Assembly (NCBI GenBank): GCA_022823945.1
Contig: JAJEBK010000043.1
Location: 91,058-155,057, forward strand
Length of the DNA stretch: 64,000 nucleotides
From: Anaerolineae bacterium
Lineage (GTDB): Bacteria > Chloroflexota > Anaerolineae > Aggregatilineales > Phototrophicaceae
Reading direction: 5' to 3'
The position numbers were made by a program, and so were the translations under genes. Below are positions 44,166-52,952 of this stretch, one piece after another (within the stretch, counting starts at the first letter, position 1; each line of letters opens with the position of its first letter). Below the pieces are notes generated by a model. The model saw nothing but the letters and a program-made list of their open reading frames with translations. It was not told where the DNA came from and did no database searches.

Positions 44166-45349
44166 CGCAACCCCAATTCGTTGCGAGCGATGACCATGCG
44201 CTGGATCTCGCTCGTCCCTTCATAAATCCGCGTGATTCGCGCATCGCGGTAATAGCGCTCCAGTGGCAGCTCTTTGCTGTAGCCCATGCCGCCATGGATT
44301 TGCAGCGCCTCGTCGGTGACAAAAGCCGCCGCCTCGCTGCAGAACAACTTGGCCATGCTGGCTTCGGTGGTGTAGCGTCCGCCATGTTGTTCCGCTCGCT
44401 GCTTCGCCAGGATCGCCTGATAAATCAGCGCTCGCCCGGCTGCAATGCGCGTCTTCATATCAGCGATCTTCTGCTGGATCATCTGGTAGCTGCCGATGGG
44501 CGCGCCAAAAGCATGCCGTTCGCGCGCATAACTAAGCGCGGCTGCATAGGCTGCTTCGGCGATGCCCAATGCCTGCGCCGCGATGCCAATGCGCCCGGCA
44601 TCCAGCACTGTCATGGCGATCTTGAAACCTTGCCCGACGCCTCCCAGCACCTGTTCCACCGGGCAAGCATAATCGTCAAAGATGATCTCACTGGTGGCGC
44701 TGGCGCGAATTCCCAACTTCGGTTCGGTCTTGCCGCGGCTGAAACCCGGCGCTTTGCTGTCAATCAAGAAGGCTGTGATGCCGCGATGTCCCGCTTCTGC
44801 CGCCGTCATGCTGAAGAGCACGATGCGGTCGGCAAAGGGCGCGCTGGTGACCCAATTCTTGCGCCCGTTGATGATGTAATGCGTGCCGGCATCGTTGAGG
44901 ATTGCGCGGGAAGCCATGTTGCTGGCATCGCTGCCCGACATCGGCTCGGTCAAGCTGTATGCGCCGATCTCTGCGCCACTGGCGACGGGCCTAATCCATT
45001 CGCGCTTTTGCCTCTCCGTGCCAAATTTCAAGATGCCTTTGCAATAGAGCGAGTTGTTGACGCTGAGGATGGTGCTGTGGCTGGCATCGGCTTTGGCGAT
45101 TTCGATCATGGTCAGCACATAAGCCAAAGTATCCATGCCCGCGCCGCCATATTCTTCGGGCGTTTCGATGCCCATCAAGCCCATTTCGCCCATTTTGCGC
45201 ACAGTATCCAGCGGAAATTCGCCCGATTCGTCATATTCTGCCGCCACTGGCACGATCTCACGCTGGGCAAATTCCCGCACTGCCACCAGCAGCATCTCGT
45301 GCTCATCGCTCATCGCCAGGCTCAGCGACCCTGCCTGCACAGCCATCAT
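44162..45349 (-). CDS. Acyl-CoA dehydrogenase (short/branched-chain type)
   Basis: 395 aa FAD enzyme oxidising acyl-CoA to the 2-enoyl-CoA. Motifs: LTEPMSGSDASNM and NGRKNWVTSAPFAD (FAD contacts), RIGIAAQALGIAEAAY, ALQIHGGMGYSKELPLERYYRDARI and IYEGTSEIQ, with the catalytic-base Glu in the position used by short-chain and butyryl-type enzymes. GGAGG lies 4 nt before ATG 45349 and 7 nt before ATG 45346, so either is the start. It is translationally coupled to the MDR gene and divergent from the epimerase at 45445. Confidence 0.92.
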   Translation of the reverse strand: MMAVQAGSLSLAMSDEHEMLLVAVREFAQREIVPVAAEYDESGEFPLDTVRKMGEMGLMGIETPEEYGGAGMDTLAYVLTMIEIAKADASHSTILSVNNSLYCKGILKFGTERQKREWIRPVASGAEIGAYSLTEPMSGSDASNMASRAILNDAGTHYIINGRKNWVTSAPFADRIVLFSMTAAEAGHRGITAFLIDSKAPGFSRGKTEPKLGIRASATSEIIFDDYACPVEQVLGGVGQGFKIAMTVLDAGRIGIAAQALGIAEAAYAAALSYARERHAFGAPIGSYQMIQQKIADMKTRIAAGRALIYQAILAKQRAEQHGGRYTTEASMAKLFCSEAAAFVTDEALQIHGGMGYSKELPLERYYRDARITRIYEGTSEIQRMVIARNELGLR

Positions 45350-45444
45350 TTCGCCTCCTGCATCGACGCAATCCCTTGCGCATCTCCCCGTGTAGTATAC
45401 CATTCAAACAATTGCCTGTGGCTGCCGCGGGAGCGCCGGTGAAC

Positions 45445-45855
45445 ATGGAAGCGGAAAATATCACGCTGAATCACATCGCCCTGGTCGTGGAAGACCTGCG
45501 CGAAGCTCTGGTATTTTGGAGCGAAAAAATGGGTTTGCCGGCGGCTGGAGCGGCGCAGACCATCTCTGACGAGGGTGTCGACATCGCCTTCTTGCAGCTT
45601 GGTGATGCGCGGCTGGAGTTGATCCAACCGCGAGACCAAGCAAGTGGCGTCGCCCGCTATTTGGCGAAGCGTGGCGCAGGCTTGCATCATATTTGCCTGG
45701 AAGTGCAAGACCTGGATGCCAAGCTGGGCGAATTGGCTGCGCAGGGCATTGAGCTGATCAACGAAGCGCCCCGCGAACGCGAAGGCAGGCGCTATGCTTT
45801 TGTGCATCCAGCCAGTACCGGCGGCGTCTTGCTGGAATTGTACGAGCGCCGCTAA
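45445..45855 (+). CDS. mce: Methylmalonyl-CoA epimerase
   Basis: 136 aa, two glyoxalase-type (VOC) modules, normal size. Metal ligands appear as LNHIALVV (His), RLELIQP (Glu), LHHICLEV (His) and VLLELYE (Glu). It interconverts (S)- and (R)-methylmalonyl-CoA between propionyl-CoA carboxylase and the mutase. ATG 45445 follows GGTGAA; an upstream in-frame start at 45376 would overlap the divergent gene's 5' region. The carboxylase genes 4 kb away support the assignment; no mutase is in the window. Confidence 0.9.
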   Translation: MEAENITLNHIALVVEDLREALVFWSEKMGLPAAGAAQTISDEGVDIAFLQLGDARLELIQPRDQASGVARYLAKRGAGLHHICLEVQDLDAKLGELAAQGIELINEAPREREGRRYAFVHPASTGGVLLELYERR

Positions 45856-45907
45856 TCCCTGTGTTGTTCAAACAAGCTGCTTATGCCGCAACTGCGCTCT
45901 CTGCGTG

Positions 45908-45913
45908 TACAAT
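45908..45913 (+). promoter_or_regulatory. Promoter -10 candidate for copA
   Basis: TACAAT, 33 nt before the copA start, the same -10 variant as at rpsO, the second S1 gene and pfkA. The -35 region (GCCGCA at 17 nt) is poor, so an activator such as CueR may be needed; no clear operator palindrome was seen. Confidence 0.35.
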
Positions 45914-45946
45914 CAAAGCGCACCTATACACCAGCGCGAGCCAACC

Positions 45947-48439
45947 ATGAGCAGCAGGCAAATCGTCCTACCCGTAACCGGCATGACCTGCGCCATGTGC
46001 GTGAACAATGTCGAGCGCGCTTTGAAACGAGCAGAAGGCGTGGAACGCGCCACTGTCAATCTTGCCACCGAACAAGCCAGCGTAGCCTACGATGCCAGCG
46101 CGATCTCCCCGTCCGACCTGGCGACTCGACTGGAACGAGCCGGCTATGGCGTGGCAGCCGCGACCATGAACTTGGCGGTCACCGGCATGACCTGCGCCAT
46201 GTGTCAGAAAAATGTCGAACGCGCGCTGAAGCGGGTCGATGGCGTGCTAGAGGCAACTGTCAATCTCGCCAACGATACCGCCAGCTTGTCCTATTTGCCC
46301 ACACTGGCGAGGCGTGGCGACTTTGCGCGCGCGCTGGACCGGGCGGGCTATGGCCTCATTGAGGCAGATGAATCCGACTCGCCGGATGATGCCGAAGCCG
46401 CCGCCCGCAGAGCCGAAACTGCGCGCCAACAACGCCTGCTGCTCATCGGCGCGCTCTTCACCATCCCCCTGACCATCCTGAGCATGACGCGCCATTTTCT
46501 GCATCAATCGCCATTTTTGGGCGAGCATTTCGCCTGGCTGCACGCCGAAAGCTGGCTATTCGTATTTGGCGCGCTGGCCACGCCGGTGGTTTTTGTGCTG
46601 GGCAGGCAATATGTCAGCGGGGCGCTCAAGTCGCTGCGCAATGGCACGGCGAACATGGATGTGCTGGTAGCGATGGGCTCGCTGGCTGCCTATGGCTATG
46701 GGCTGATCGTGCTGCTGGGCATCCTTTTCGACTTTTCCGATGTGGTCGGCAAGTCCGATTACTTCGAGTCGGCTGCGGTCATTCTCACGCTGATCACGCT
46801 GGGCAAGCTGCTGGAGGCGCGCGCCAAGAGCCGCACCAGCGCCGCCATAAAGAAGCTTATCAACCTCGCGCCAAAAACCGCCACCCTGCTGCGCGACGAT
46901 CAGCCTGTCGAAATCCCCATCGACGAAGTCCTGATCGGCGACAAGCTGCTGGTCAAACCCGGCGAGCGCCTGCCGGTGGATGCGCTGGTCGTGGCTGGCA
47001 GCTCGGCGGTGGACGAATCACTGCTGACGGGCGAGAGCCTGCCAGTCGACAAATCGGCCGGCGATGAAGTGATAGCGGGCAGCATCAATCAGCAGGGCAG
47101 GCTGGTCGTCGAGGCGCAGCGCATCGGCAAAGACACGACCTTGGCGCAGCTGATCGACCTGGTTCTGCGCGCCCAAGCCAGCAAAGCGCCCATCCAGGCA
47201 GTGGCAGACCGCGTCGCCAGCTACTTTGTCCCGGTAGTGATTGTGTTGGCGCTCATCACGCTGCTGGGCTGGCTTACTATTGGCGGAGCGGCATTCCCAA
47301 GCGCAATTTTGAACATGATCGCTGTGCTGGTCATCGCCTGCCCCTGCGCGCTGGGCTTGGCCACGCCAACTGCCATCATGGTCGGGGGCGGGCGCGGCGC
47401 AGAACGCGGCATCCTCTTCCGCGATAGCGAAGCCCTGGAACGTAGCGCGGGCTTGACGGCTGTGCTGCTGGACAAGACCGGCACGATCACGCAAGGCAAG
47501 CCAGAACTGACCGCGCTTGTCGGGGCAGGGGATCAGGCGCAGGAGCGCGTGCTGCAATATGCCGCCTCTGCCGAAGCCGCCAGCGAGCACCCGCTTGCCC
47601 AGGCTGTGCTTTCCGCAGCCGCAGAACGCAACATCGAATTGCTGCCGCTGGACGAATTTGAAGCGCTGCCCGGTCGCGGCGTCGTGGCGAGCATTGACGG
47701 CGCGGGGGTGACGCTGGGCAGCCCGCGATTCATGCGCGAACGCGGCATCGACGCATCGGCATTGGACGCCGATATCGCAGCCATGCAAGCGCGCGGCGAT
47801 ACGGTCGTGCTGCTGGCGCTGGATGGTGAATTGGCGGGCGCGCTGTCCCTCGGCGATCAGCTGAAAGCAACCGCCAAAGCCGCCATAAAAGCCTTGCAAG
47901 CCAACCACCTGCAAGTAACCATGATCAGCGGGGACAATGTGCGAACCGCGCAGGCAATCGCGGACGACGTCGGCATCAAGCGCGTGCTGGCCGAAGTGCT
48001 GCCCGCCGAAAAAGCCGCCGCAGTCGAGCAGTTGCAGCGGGAAGGTCAGCGCGTGGCGATGGTCGGCGATGGCATCAACGATGCGCCGGCGCTGGCGCAG
48101 GCCGATGTCGGTTTTGCCATTGGCGCGGGCGCCGATATCGCCATCGAAGCCGCCGATGTGACGCTGGTCAGTGGCGACCTGCGCGCGCTGTCAACCGCGA
48201 TCGACCTGAGCAAAGCGACCCTGCGCACCATCCACCAAAATCTCTTCTGGGCGTTCATCTACAACATCGTGCTGATTCCCGTGGCCATGCTGGGCGGGCT
48301 GATTCCCATGTTCGCGGCTGCTGCGATGGCGTTTTCAAGCGTGTTTGTGGTGAGTAATTCGCTGCGGTTGCGGGGGCGGCGGTTGGCAGCCGGAACGCAG
48401 ACGATCACAAGAAAATCTAATGACAATCCAATGAATTAG
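45947..48439 (+). CDS. copA: Copper-translocating P-type ATPase
   Basis: 830 aa, Cu(I) exporter in the cytoplasmic membrane. Two N-terminal HMA domains each carry GMTCAMC (Cys 15/18 and 83/86). Eight membrane helices follow, with the ion-path CPC in VIACPCALGLATPT. The actuator has LLTGESLPV; the P domain has DKTGT (phosphorylated Asp) and MVGDGINDAPAL; the N domain has the ASEHPLA histidine. Length and motifs are typical of the PIB-1 group. ATG 45947 has no strong SD; in-frame codons upstream overlap mce and are not homologous. Confidence 0.96.
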   Translation: MSSRQIVLPVTGMTCAMCVNNVERALKRAEGVERATVNLATEQASVAYDASAISPSDLATRLERAGYGVAAATMNLAVTGMTCAMCQKNVERALKRVDGVLEATVNLANDTASLSYLPTLARRGDFARALDRAGYGLIEADESDSPDDAEAAARRAETARQQRLLLIGALFTIPLTILSMTRHFLHQSPFLGEHFAWLHAESWLFVFGALATPVVFVLGRQYVSGALKSLRNGTANMDVLVAMGSLAAYGYGLIVLLGILFDFSDVVGKSDYFESAAVILTLITLGKLLEARAKSRTSAAIKKLINLAPKTATLLRDDQPVEIPIDEVLIGDKLLVKPGERLPVDALVVAGSSAVDESLLTGESLPVDKSAGDEVIAGSINQQGRLVVEAQRIGKDTTLAQLIDLVLRAQASKAPIQAVADRVASYFVPVVIVLALITLLGWLTIGGAAFPSAILNMIAVLVIACPCALGLATPTAIMVGGGRGAERGILFRDSEALERSAGLTAVLLDKTGTITQGKPELTALVGAGDQAQERVLQYAASAEAASEHPLAQAVLSAAAERNIELLPLDEFEALPGRGVVASIDGAGVTLGSPRFMRERGIDASALDADIAAMQARGDTVVLLALDGELAGALSLGDQLKATAKAAIKALQANHLQVTMISGDNVRTAQAIADDVGIKRVLAEVLPAEKAAAVEQLQREGQRVAMVGDGINDAPALAQADVGFAIGAGADIAIEAADVTLVSGDLRALSTAIDLSKATLRTIHQNLFWAFIYNIVLIPVAMLGGLIPMFAAAAMAFSSVFVVSNSLRLRGRRLAAGTQTITRKSNDNPMN

Positions 48440-48614
48440 AAAGCAAACTTTGATTTGGTGGGGTCAGCATCGAATCCTGTTAGGTTGTGTCCAACGGCGT
48501 AGACCGAAAATGTTTATTCGATGCCAAGAGCATTGGTATGCATAATGAGTTTAGATTGCAGTACAATGACTATAGAATTGTTTTCAAGAGTTTTGTTCAG
48601 TAAGGAGGGTGCAC

Positions 48615-49154
48615 ATGGGCTTGAAGTCTGTTGAAAGGCAGGATGTATTGATTGCGATAATTGAAGCGGCGGAAGGTCGAGGCCTAAAGCGTGTCCATTT
48701 GCAAAAGGCGGTGTTCTTGGTCGCGGAAGAATTCAAAGGTGAATTGCCAGACGACTTCTACAAGTTCACCAAGTACCATTTTGGCCCGTATTCGCAAAAG
48801 ATATATCATGATGCCGAAATACTGAGTGATTCGGGCTGTATCAATATCAAGTATGGCTCTGATCGTCGAGATGATGTTTTCTCTATAGTACCCGACTGCG
48901 GTATAGAGTATATTGAATTACCCAAGGATCTTAGGCGACTAATCAAGGAGTCCGTAGACTGGATCTTAGGTATGGACTTTCAGGAGTTGGTGCGGGCCAT
49001 TTATTACCTTTATCCCGAATATCAAGAAAACAGTCGCTTTGTGTATGATGAAGAACAGGCCATTATCGAAAGTTTCGCTCGAGGCCTGAAACAAAGTAGA
49101 GAGGAGAAAACGCACTCTACGGCTGACGTGATCGCACAATTGCAAGAAGTATAG
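48615..49154 (+). CDS. SocA/Panacea-like antitoxin (putative)
   Basis: 179 aa. The segment VHLQKAVFLVAEEF with TKYHFGPYSQKIYHDAEILSDSG resembles the DUF4065/SocA (Panacea) domain: an LQK-type helix followed by a GP turn and a helix. Panacea domains neutralise many unrelated toxins. The gene sits 8 nt before a RelE-like toxin gene, the usual antitoxin-first order. A strong SD (AAGGAGGG) precedes ATG 48615. DNA here is visibly AT-richer than its flanks, suggesting transfer. Domain assignment is by eye and moderate. Confidence 0.6.
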   Translation: MGLKSVERQDVLIAIIEAAEGRGLKRVHLQKAVFLVAEEFKGELPDDFYKFTKYHFGPYSQKIYHDAEILSDSGCINIKYGSDRRDDVFSIVPDCGIEYIELPKDLRRLIKESVDWILGMDFQELVRAIYYLYPEYQENSRFVYDEEQAIIESFARGLKQSREEKTHSTADVIAQLQEV

Positions 49155-49162
49155 ATAGCAAC

Positions 49163-49501
49163 ATGGACAGAGAGATTGTTTGGTCGCACGATAGTTTACG
49201 TCAGTTGAAGAAATTCAAAAAGAAACGTCAGAAGCTAAGTGAGGATGTGGCTAATTTCCAGAAAGAGTTTTCTGAAAGACGATTGCCTGGAGATGAAATA
49301 ACAAATATCGGTGATACACGCGCCAAAGAACATCGAATGATGGACAGTTCATCAGATAAAGGCAAGAGTAGTGGATTCCGCGTTTATTACAGATATAATG
49401 ATTATAGGGTTGAAGTTCACGGCGTATATTTACGGAAGGAACTGAGTCAACGTGTAAGGAACGAAATACAGCAGATGTTGAGGAAAGCAGGCCCATTGTA
49501 A
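49163..49501 (+). CDS. RelE/ParE-superfamily toxin (putative)
   Basis: 112 aa, basic. IVWSHDSLRQLKKFKKK at the N-terminus and KEHRMMDSSSDKGKSSGFRVYYRYNDYRVEVHGVYLRKE match the RelE-type fold, where a GKSGGFR-V-Y motif precedes the last strands. RelE proteins cleave mRNA on the ribosome; ParE types poison gyrase; I cannot tell which applies here. It lies 8 nt after the putative antitoxin with only a weak SD, which would keep toxin output below antitoxin output. AT-rich like its partner. Confidence 0.7.
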   Translation: MDREIVWSHDSLRQLKKFKKKRQKLSEDVANFQKEFSERRLPGDEITNIGDTRAKEHRMMDSSSDKGKSSGFRVYYRYNDYRVEVHGVYLRKELSQRVRNEIQQMLRKAGPL

Positions 49502-49633
49502 GGATATATCAGCGCGCTGCCCCTTGCAGGATGTCCCCTCAACCACAATCCATGACACCCTGTCCCTGAAACTCACAGCTAAACATAACCCCATCTCCTG
49601 CCTGCTCCCCATCCCTCTGCGGCATAAAAGCTA

Positions 49634-49642
49634 TGCTACACT
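49634..49642 (+). promoter_or_regulatory. Extended -10 promoter candidate for the amidase gene
   Basis: TGC-TACACT, 37 nt before the amidase ATG, in the 178-nt gap after the toxin gene. No -35 match. Confidence 0.35.
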
Positions 49643-49679
49643 CGCCTTCATAACCACAGCGCACAAGAGGACTCCACCC

Positions 49680-51341
49680 ATGACCGACTCCCCCATCGCC
49701 CCCGACCACATCGCCGCTGCCGAAGCCCTGCTCGACCTGGAATTCACGCCCGCCCAGCGCGAGCAGATGCACAAAGTTCTCAACGACCGGCTGGCTCAGT
49801 TTGCGAGCATCCGCGCCGCCGACCTGGACAACAGCATTCCGCTCTCGCTCAACTTCAATGTGAATGCAGCCGATCCCGCGCCGGCGACCGTCCCGCGCAC
49901 TTTCGCCATGAGCGCACAGCCGTCCGTCACGCGACCCGCCGACCTGGAAGATGCCGCTTTCTACACCGTGACTCAGCTCGCCGAGCTTGTCCGGACGCGC
50001 CAGGTTACTTCGCTGGAATTGACGGAGATGTACCTGCGCCGCTTGAAACGCCATGACCCGGTCTTGCAGTGCGTGGCTGCCTATACCGAAGAGCTCGCCT
50101 ATGCGCAAGCGAAACGCGCCGACGACGAAATCGCCCGCGGGCTGTATCGCGGACCCCTGCACGGCATCCCCTGGGGCGCGAAAGACCTGCTGGCCACGCG
50201 CGGCTATCCAACCCAGTGGGGCGCGATGCCCTACAAAGACCAGCAGCTTGATGTTGATGCGACAGTCGTGCAGCGGCTGGAAGCGGCCGGCGCGGTGCTG
50301 ATCGCCAAGCTGACCCTGGGCGCGCTGGCCAACGGCGATGTCTGGTATGGCGGCACGACCAAGAACCCCTGGGACACCAGCGAGGGCAGCAGCGGCTCGT
50401 CAGCGGGCGCGGGCGCGACTGTGGCGGCGGGCCTGGTCGGTTTCGCCATCGGCACAGAGACCATGGGCAGCATCGTCTCGCCATCGACGCGTTGCGGTGT
50501 GACGGGTTTGCGGCCCACTTTCGGGCGTGTCAGTCGCTATGGTGCCATGGCGCTGAGCTGGAGCATGGACAAGCTCGGTCCCATGTGCCGCAGCGTCGAA
50601 GATTGCGCCCTCGTTTTCAGCGCCATTTATGGTCCCGATGGGCTGGACATGACGATCAGCCCCGAGCCCTTTAGCTGGGACCCAGCGCTTGATCCAAAAG
50701 GGCTGCGCATCGGCTATGTAGCCGGCGCTTTTGAGTCGGCTGACGCGGGACAGACCAATGCCCATCACCGCGACGAGGGTGAGCTGCTGCAGCGCGTCAA
50801 CCAGGTCAACAGCGCGGCCGCGCTCGATGTGATGCGCGCCGATGGCTATGACCTGAACCCAATCGAATTGCCAGACACAGAAATGAGCGGGCTCTGGCTG
50901 ATCCTCGCGGCAGAAGCGGCCGCCGCTTTTGATCAGATCACGCGCGACGGTCGTGTCGACAGCATGAAGCGGCAAGACGATGACGCCTGGCCCAATATCT
51001 TCCGCGCCGCCCGTCTCATCCCAGCGGTTGAGTATATCAATGCCAATCGCGTCCGAACGCAGTTGATGCGCGACATGGCGCGCGTAATGAGCGAGGTTGA
51101 TGTCTTCATCGTGCCCAGCTTTGGCGCGAACGCCCTGCAAATCACCAACTTCACCGGGCATCCCTGCGTCGTACTGCCCAATGGCTTCACCGAAAAGCGC
51201 ACACCCACCAGCGTCTCCTTCATCGGCGGGCTATACAAAGAAGCCGAGACCCTGGCTGTCGCCAAAGCCTATCAGGACGCTACCGATTGGCACCTGCAGC
51301 ATCCAGAATTGGACTTTGATAGCAAGCAAGTCCAGAGATGA
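49680..51341 (+). CDS. Amidase signature family protein
   Basis: 553 aa. The Ser-cisSer-Lys triad is visible: Lys168 in GIPWGAKDLL, and EGSSGSSAGAGATVAAGL (about 234-251) with GTETMGSIVSPSTRCGVTGLRPTFGRVS. The hydrolysed amide is unknown; an N-terminal extension of about 80 residues before the catalytic domain and the ALQITNFTGHPCVVLPNGF end resemble aryl/alkyl amidases rather than GatA, which would also need gatB and gatC. ATG 49680 is preceded by AGAGG; codons back to 49524 look non-coding. Confidence 0.85.
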   Translation: MTDSPIAPDHIAAAEALLDLEFTPAQREQMHKVLNDRLAQFASIRAADLDNSIPLSLNFNVNAADPAPATVPRTFAMSAQPSVTRPADLEDAAFYTVTQLAELVRTRQVTSLELTEMYLRRLKRHDPVLQCVAAYTEELAYAQAKRADDEIARGLYRGPLHGIPWGAKDLLATRGYPTQWGAMPYKDQQLDVDATVVQRLEAAGAVLIAKLTLGALANGDVWYGGTTKNPWDTSEGSSGSSAGAGATVAAGLVGFAIGTETMGSIVSPSTRCGVTGLRPTFGRVSRYGAMALSWSMDKLGPMCRSVEDCALVFSAIYGPDGLDMTISPEPFSWDPALDPKGLRIGYVAGAFESADAGQTNAHHRDEGELLQRVNQVNSAAALDVMRADGYDLNPIELPDTEMSGLWLILAAEAAAAFDQITRDGRVDSMKRQDDDAWPNIFRAARLIPAVEYINANRVRTQLMRDMARVMSEVDVFIVPSFGANALQITNFTGHPCVVLPNGFTEKRTPTSVSFIGGLYKEAETLAVAKAYQDATDWHLQHPELDFDSKQVQR

Positions 51342-51420
51342 ACATAAGTTGCCGATTTAAGTCCGATGTATCGGCTTGGTCGCGCCGTTGAAGCCCCTCC
51401 CTCATTTTGGAGCGGGGTAA

Positions 51421-52554
51421 TCACTCCAACAGCGCCTCCACTTCGGCGCGCACAAGTTCGTCATTGTCGCGCTGGTAGAGGTCGGTGAGCAGTTTGCTGC
51501 TGTCCAGCCCCATCGTCTGCCACAGCGCCCAGGCGGCATGTCCACGCACCAAAGGGCTGGCATCAAACAGCAGTTGGATCAAATGCGGGATGGCGCGCTC
51601 GTCCCCCCAGTTGCCCGCGGCGATGCAGGCATTGCGCACCAGTCGCTCGCGTCCGATGCGCTCGACAGGGCTGCGGCGGAAAAGCTGCCGGAATGCCCCT
51701 TCGTCAATCATCAGCATGTCGACCAGCTTTGGCGCGACCCGCCGCAGATCCAAGGGCAAGAAAGCCACTTCGTCCGTATCGACCGTGAAGCGCTGAAACG
51801 GACAGACGTCCATGCAGATGTCACAGCCGAAGATCCAGTTGCCGAAGTCGGCGCGCAAATCGCGGTCGACCCAGCCCTTGTTCTCGATGGTGTGATAGCT
51901 GATGCAGCGGCGGGCATCCAGAACGAAAGGCTCGGGGAAAGCGGCGGTGGGGCAGGCAGCCAGACAGCGCGTGCAAGTGCCGCACATGGTCTCGCGCTGG
52001 GGCAAGTCATAGCTGTCAAGCTCGAGGCTGGTGATGATCTCGCCGAGAAAGAAACTGCTGCCACGCCGCGGATGAATCAGCATGGTGTTTTTGCCGATGA
52101 AACCCAAACCTGCCTGTTGGGCGTGGCTGCGCTCGAGCAAGGCGCCAGTATCGACATAGATCTTGTGGTCGAGCGCCCCACTGCATTCTTCCCCAAGCCA
52201 CTCGGCGAAGCTCTCCAGCCGCAAGCCCAGCACCCGATGATAATCCACGCCCCAGGCATAACTCGCGATGCGTCCGCGCGCCGGGTCGCTCAGGGCATCT
52301 TCATCGGCGAAACTCGCCTGATAATCGAGCCCGACGATGATGAGCGAACGCGCGCCAGGCAGGATCTCGCGCAGATCTTGCCGCCGCCGCACACGATCGG
52401 GGCGCGCCATATACCCCATCTCGCCGTGCATGCCTCGCTGAATCCAGCGCAGATAACTCGCCAAAGTGGGAGAAGGCTGGGCAGGCGTGATGCCACACAG
52501 CGTGAATCCCAACTCGCGCGCCTTGTCACGGATGCGGGCGGCTGTCAGGGGCAT
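51421..52554 (-). CDS. queG: Epoxyqueuosine reductase
   Basis: 377 aa. Last step of queuosine synthesis in tRNA, cobalamin- and Fe-S-dependent. YVDTGALLERSHAQQAGLGFIGKNTMLI carries the catalytic Asp. Two 4Fe-4S clusters are bound by CGTCTRCLAACP and CDICMDVCP. The C-terminal 80 residues form HEAT-like repeats (RLVRNACIAAGNWGDE, SPLVRGHAAWALW) that bind tRNA. ATG at 52554 is chosen; the frame extends upstream into the HMA gene without homology. B12 use implies cobalamin import or synthesis elsewhere. Confidence 0.95.
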   Translation of the reverse strand: MPLTAARIRDKARELGFTLCGITPAQPSPTLASYLRWIQRGMHGEMGYMARPDRVRRRQDLREILPGARSLIIVGLDYQASFADEDALSDPARGRIASYAWGVDYHRVLGLRLESFAEWLGEECSGALDHKIYVDTGALLERSHAQQAGLGFIGKNTMLIHPRRGSSFFLGEIITSLELDSYDLPQRETMCGTCTRCLAACPTAAFPEPFVLDARRCISYHTIENKGWVDRDLRADFGNWIFGCDICMDVCPFQRFTVDTDEVAFLPLDLRRVAPKLVDMLMIDEGAFRQLFRRSPVERIGRERLVRNACIAAGNWGDERAIPHLIQLLFDASPLVRGHAAWALWQTMGLDSSKLLTDLYQRDNDELVRAEVEALLE

Positions 52555-52585
52555 ATTCGAAGCTGCAGGAGTGGTTGGCTCTTGC

Positions 52586-52798
52586 CTAGTTGTCTTGCCG
52601 CGGCGGATAGTCAATCTCTTGCAGCAACGCGACGATGCCACCCAGCGTGGCGGGCGCTTCGAAAGCCACCTCTATCGTTCGCCGGTTCACATCGCCATCG
52701 ACAGCGGCGACGCCGGGCAATTCGCCGAGCTCAAACTTGATTGCGCCGACGCAGCCGGCACAGCTGATATTGGGTACAACCAGTGTTTCGTTTTGCAT
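52586..52798 (-). CDS. Small HMA-domain metal chaperone (CopZ-like)
   Basis: 70 aa, one heavy-metal-associated domain. The metal site NISCAGCVGAIKFEL (CxxC) is present, with Asn-Ile replacing the common Gly-Met before it. The rest follows the beta-alpha-beta-beta-alpha-beta order (GVAAVDGDVNRRTIEVAFE). It probably ferries Cu(I) to CopA, encoded 4.1 kb away on the other strand. The start at 52798 follows GGAAA; earlier in-frame codons lie in a repeat-bearing gap. It ends 31 nt before queG. Confidence 0.8.
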   Translation of the reverse strand: MQNETLVVPNISCAGCVGAIKFELGELPGVAAVDGDVNRRTIEVAFEAPATLGGIVALLQEIDYPPRQDN

Positions 52799-52871
52799 GG
52801 TAGTTTCCTTGCCTGCACAACGCAGTGATTGTCTCGGAATGGGTACCTTCCTGCTACATGATACCGCCATC

Positions 52872-52944
52872 TCCCGACCTGTCGACAGCATCTGCGGGGG
52901 CAGTTCGCTTCCCCCTGACCTGTCGGGGGGGACCGAGGGGGGTT
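52872..52944. repeat. Dispersed intergenic repeat, copy 2
   Basis: Contains CCCGACCTGTCGACAG (52873-52888), identical over 16 nt to 19847-19862, then CCCCCTGACCTGTCGGGGGG and GAGGGGGGT. It occupies most of the gap between the HMA and glutaryl-CoA dehydrogenase genes. Confidence 0.6.
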
Positions 52945-52952
52945 CCTGGGTG

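Noticed and set aside
49680..51341. GatA subunit of the amidotransferase
   Set aside because: No gatB or gatC nearby and an N-terminal extension foreign to GatA; left as a general amidase.
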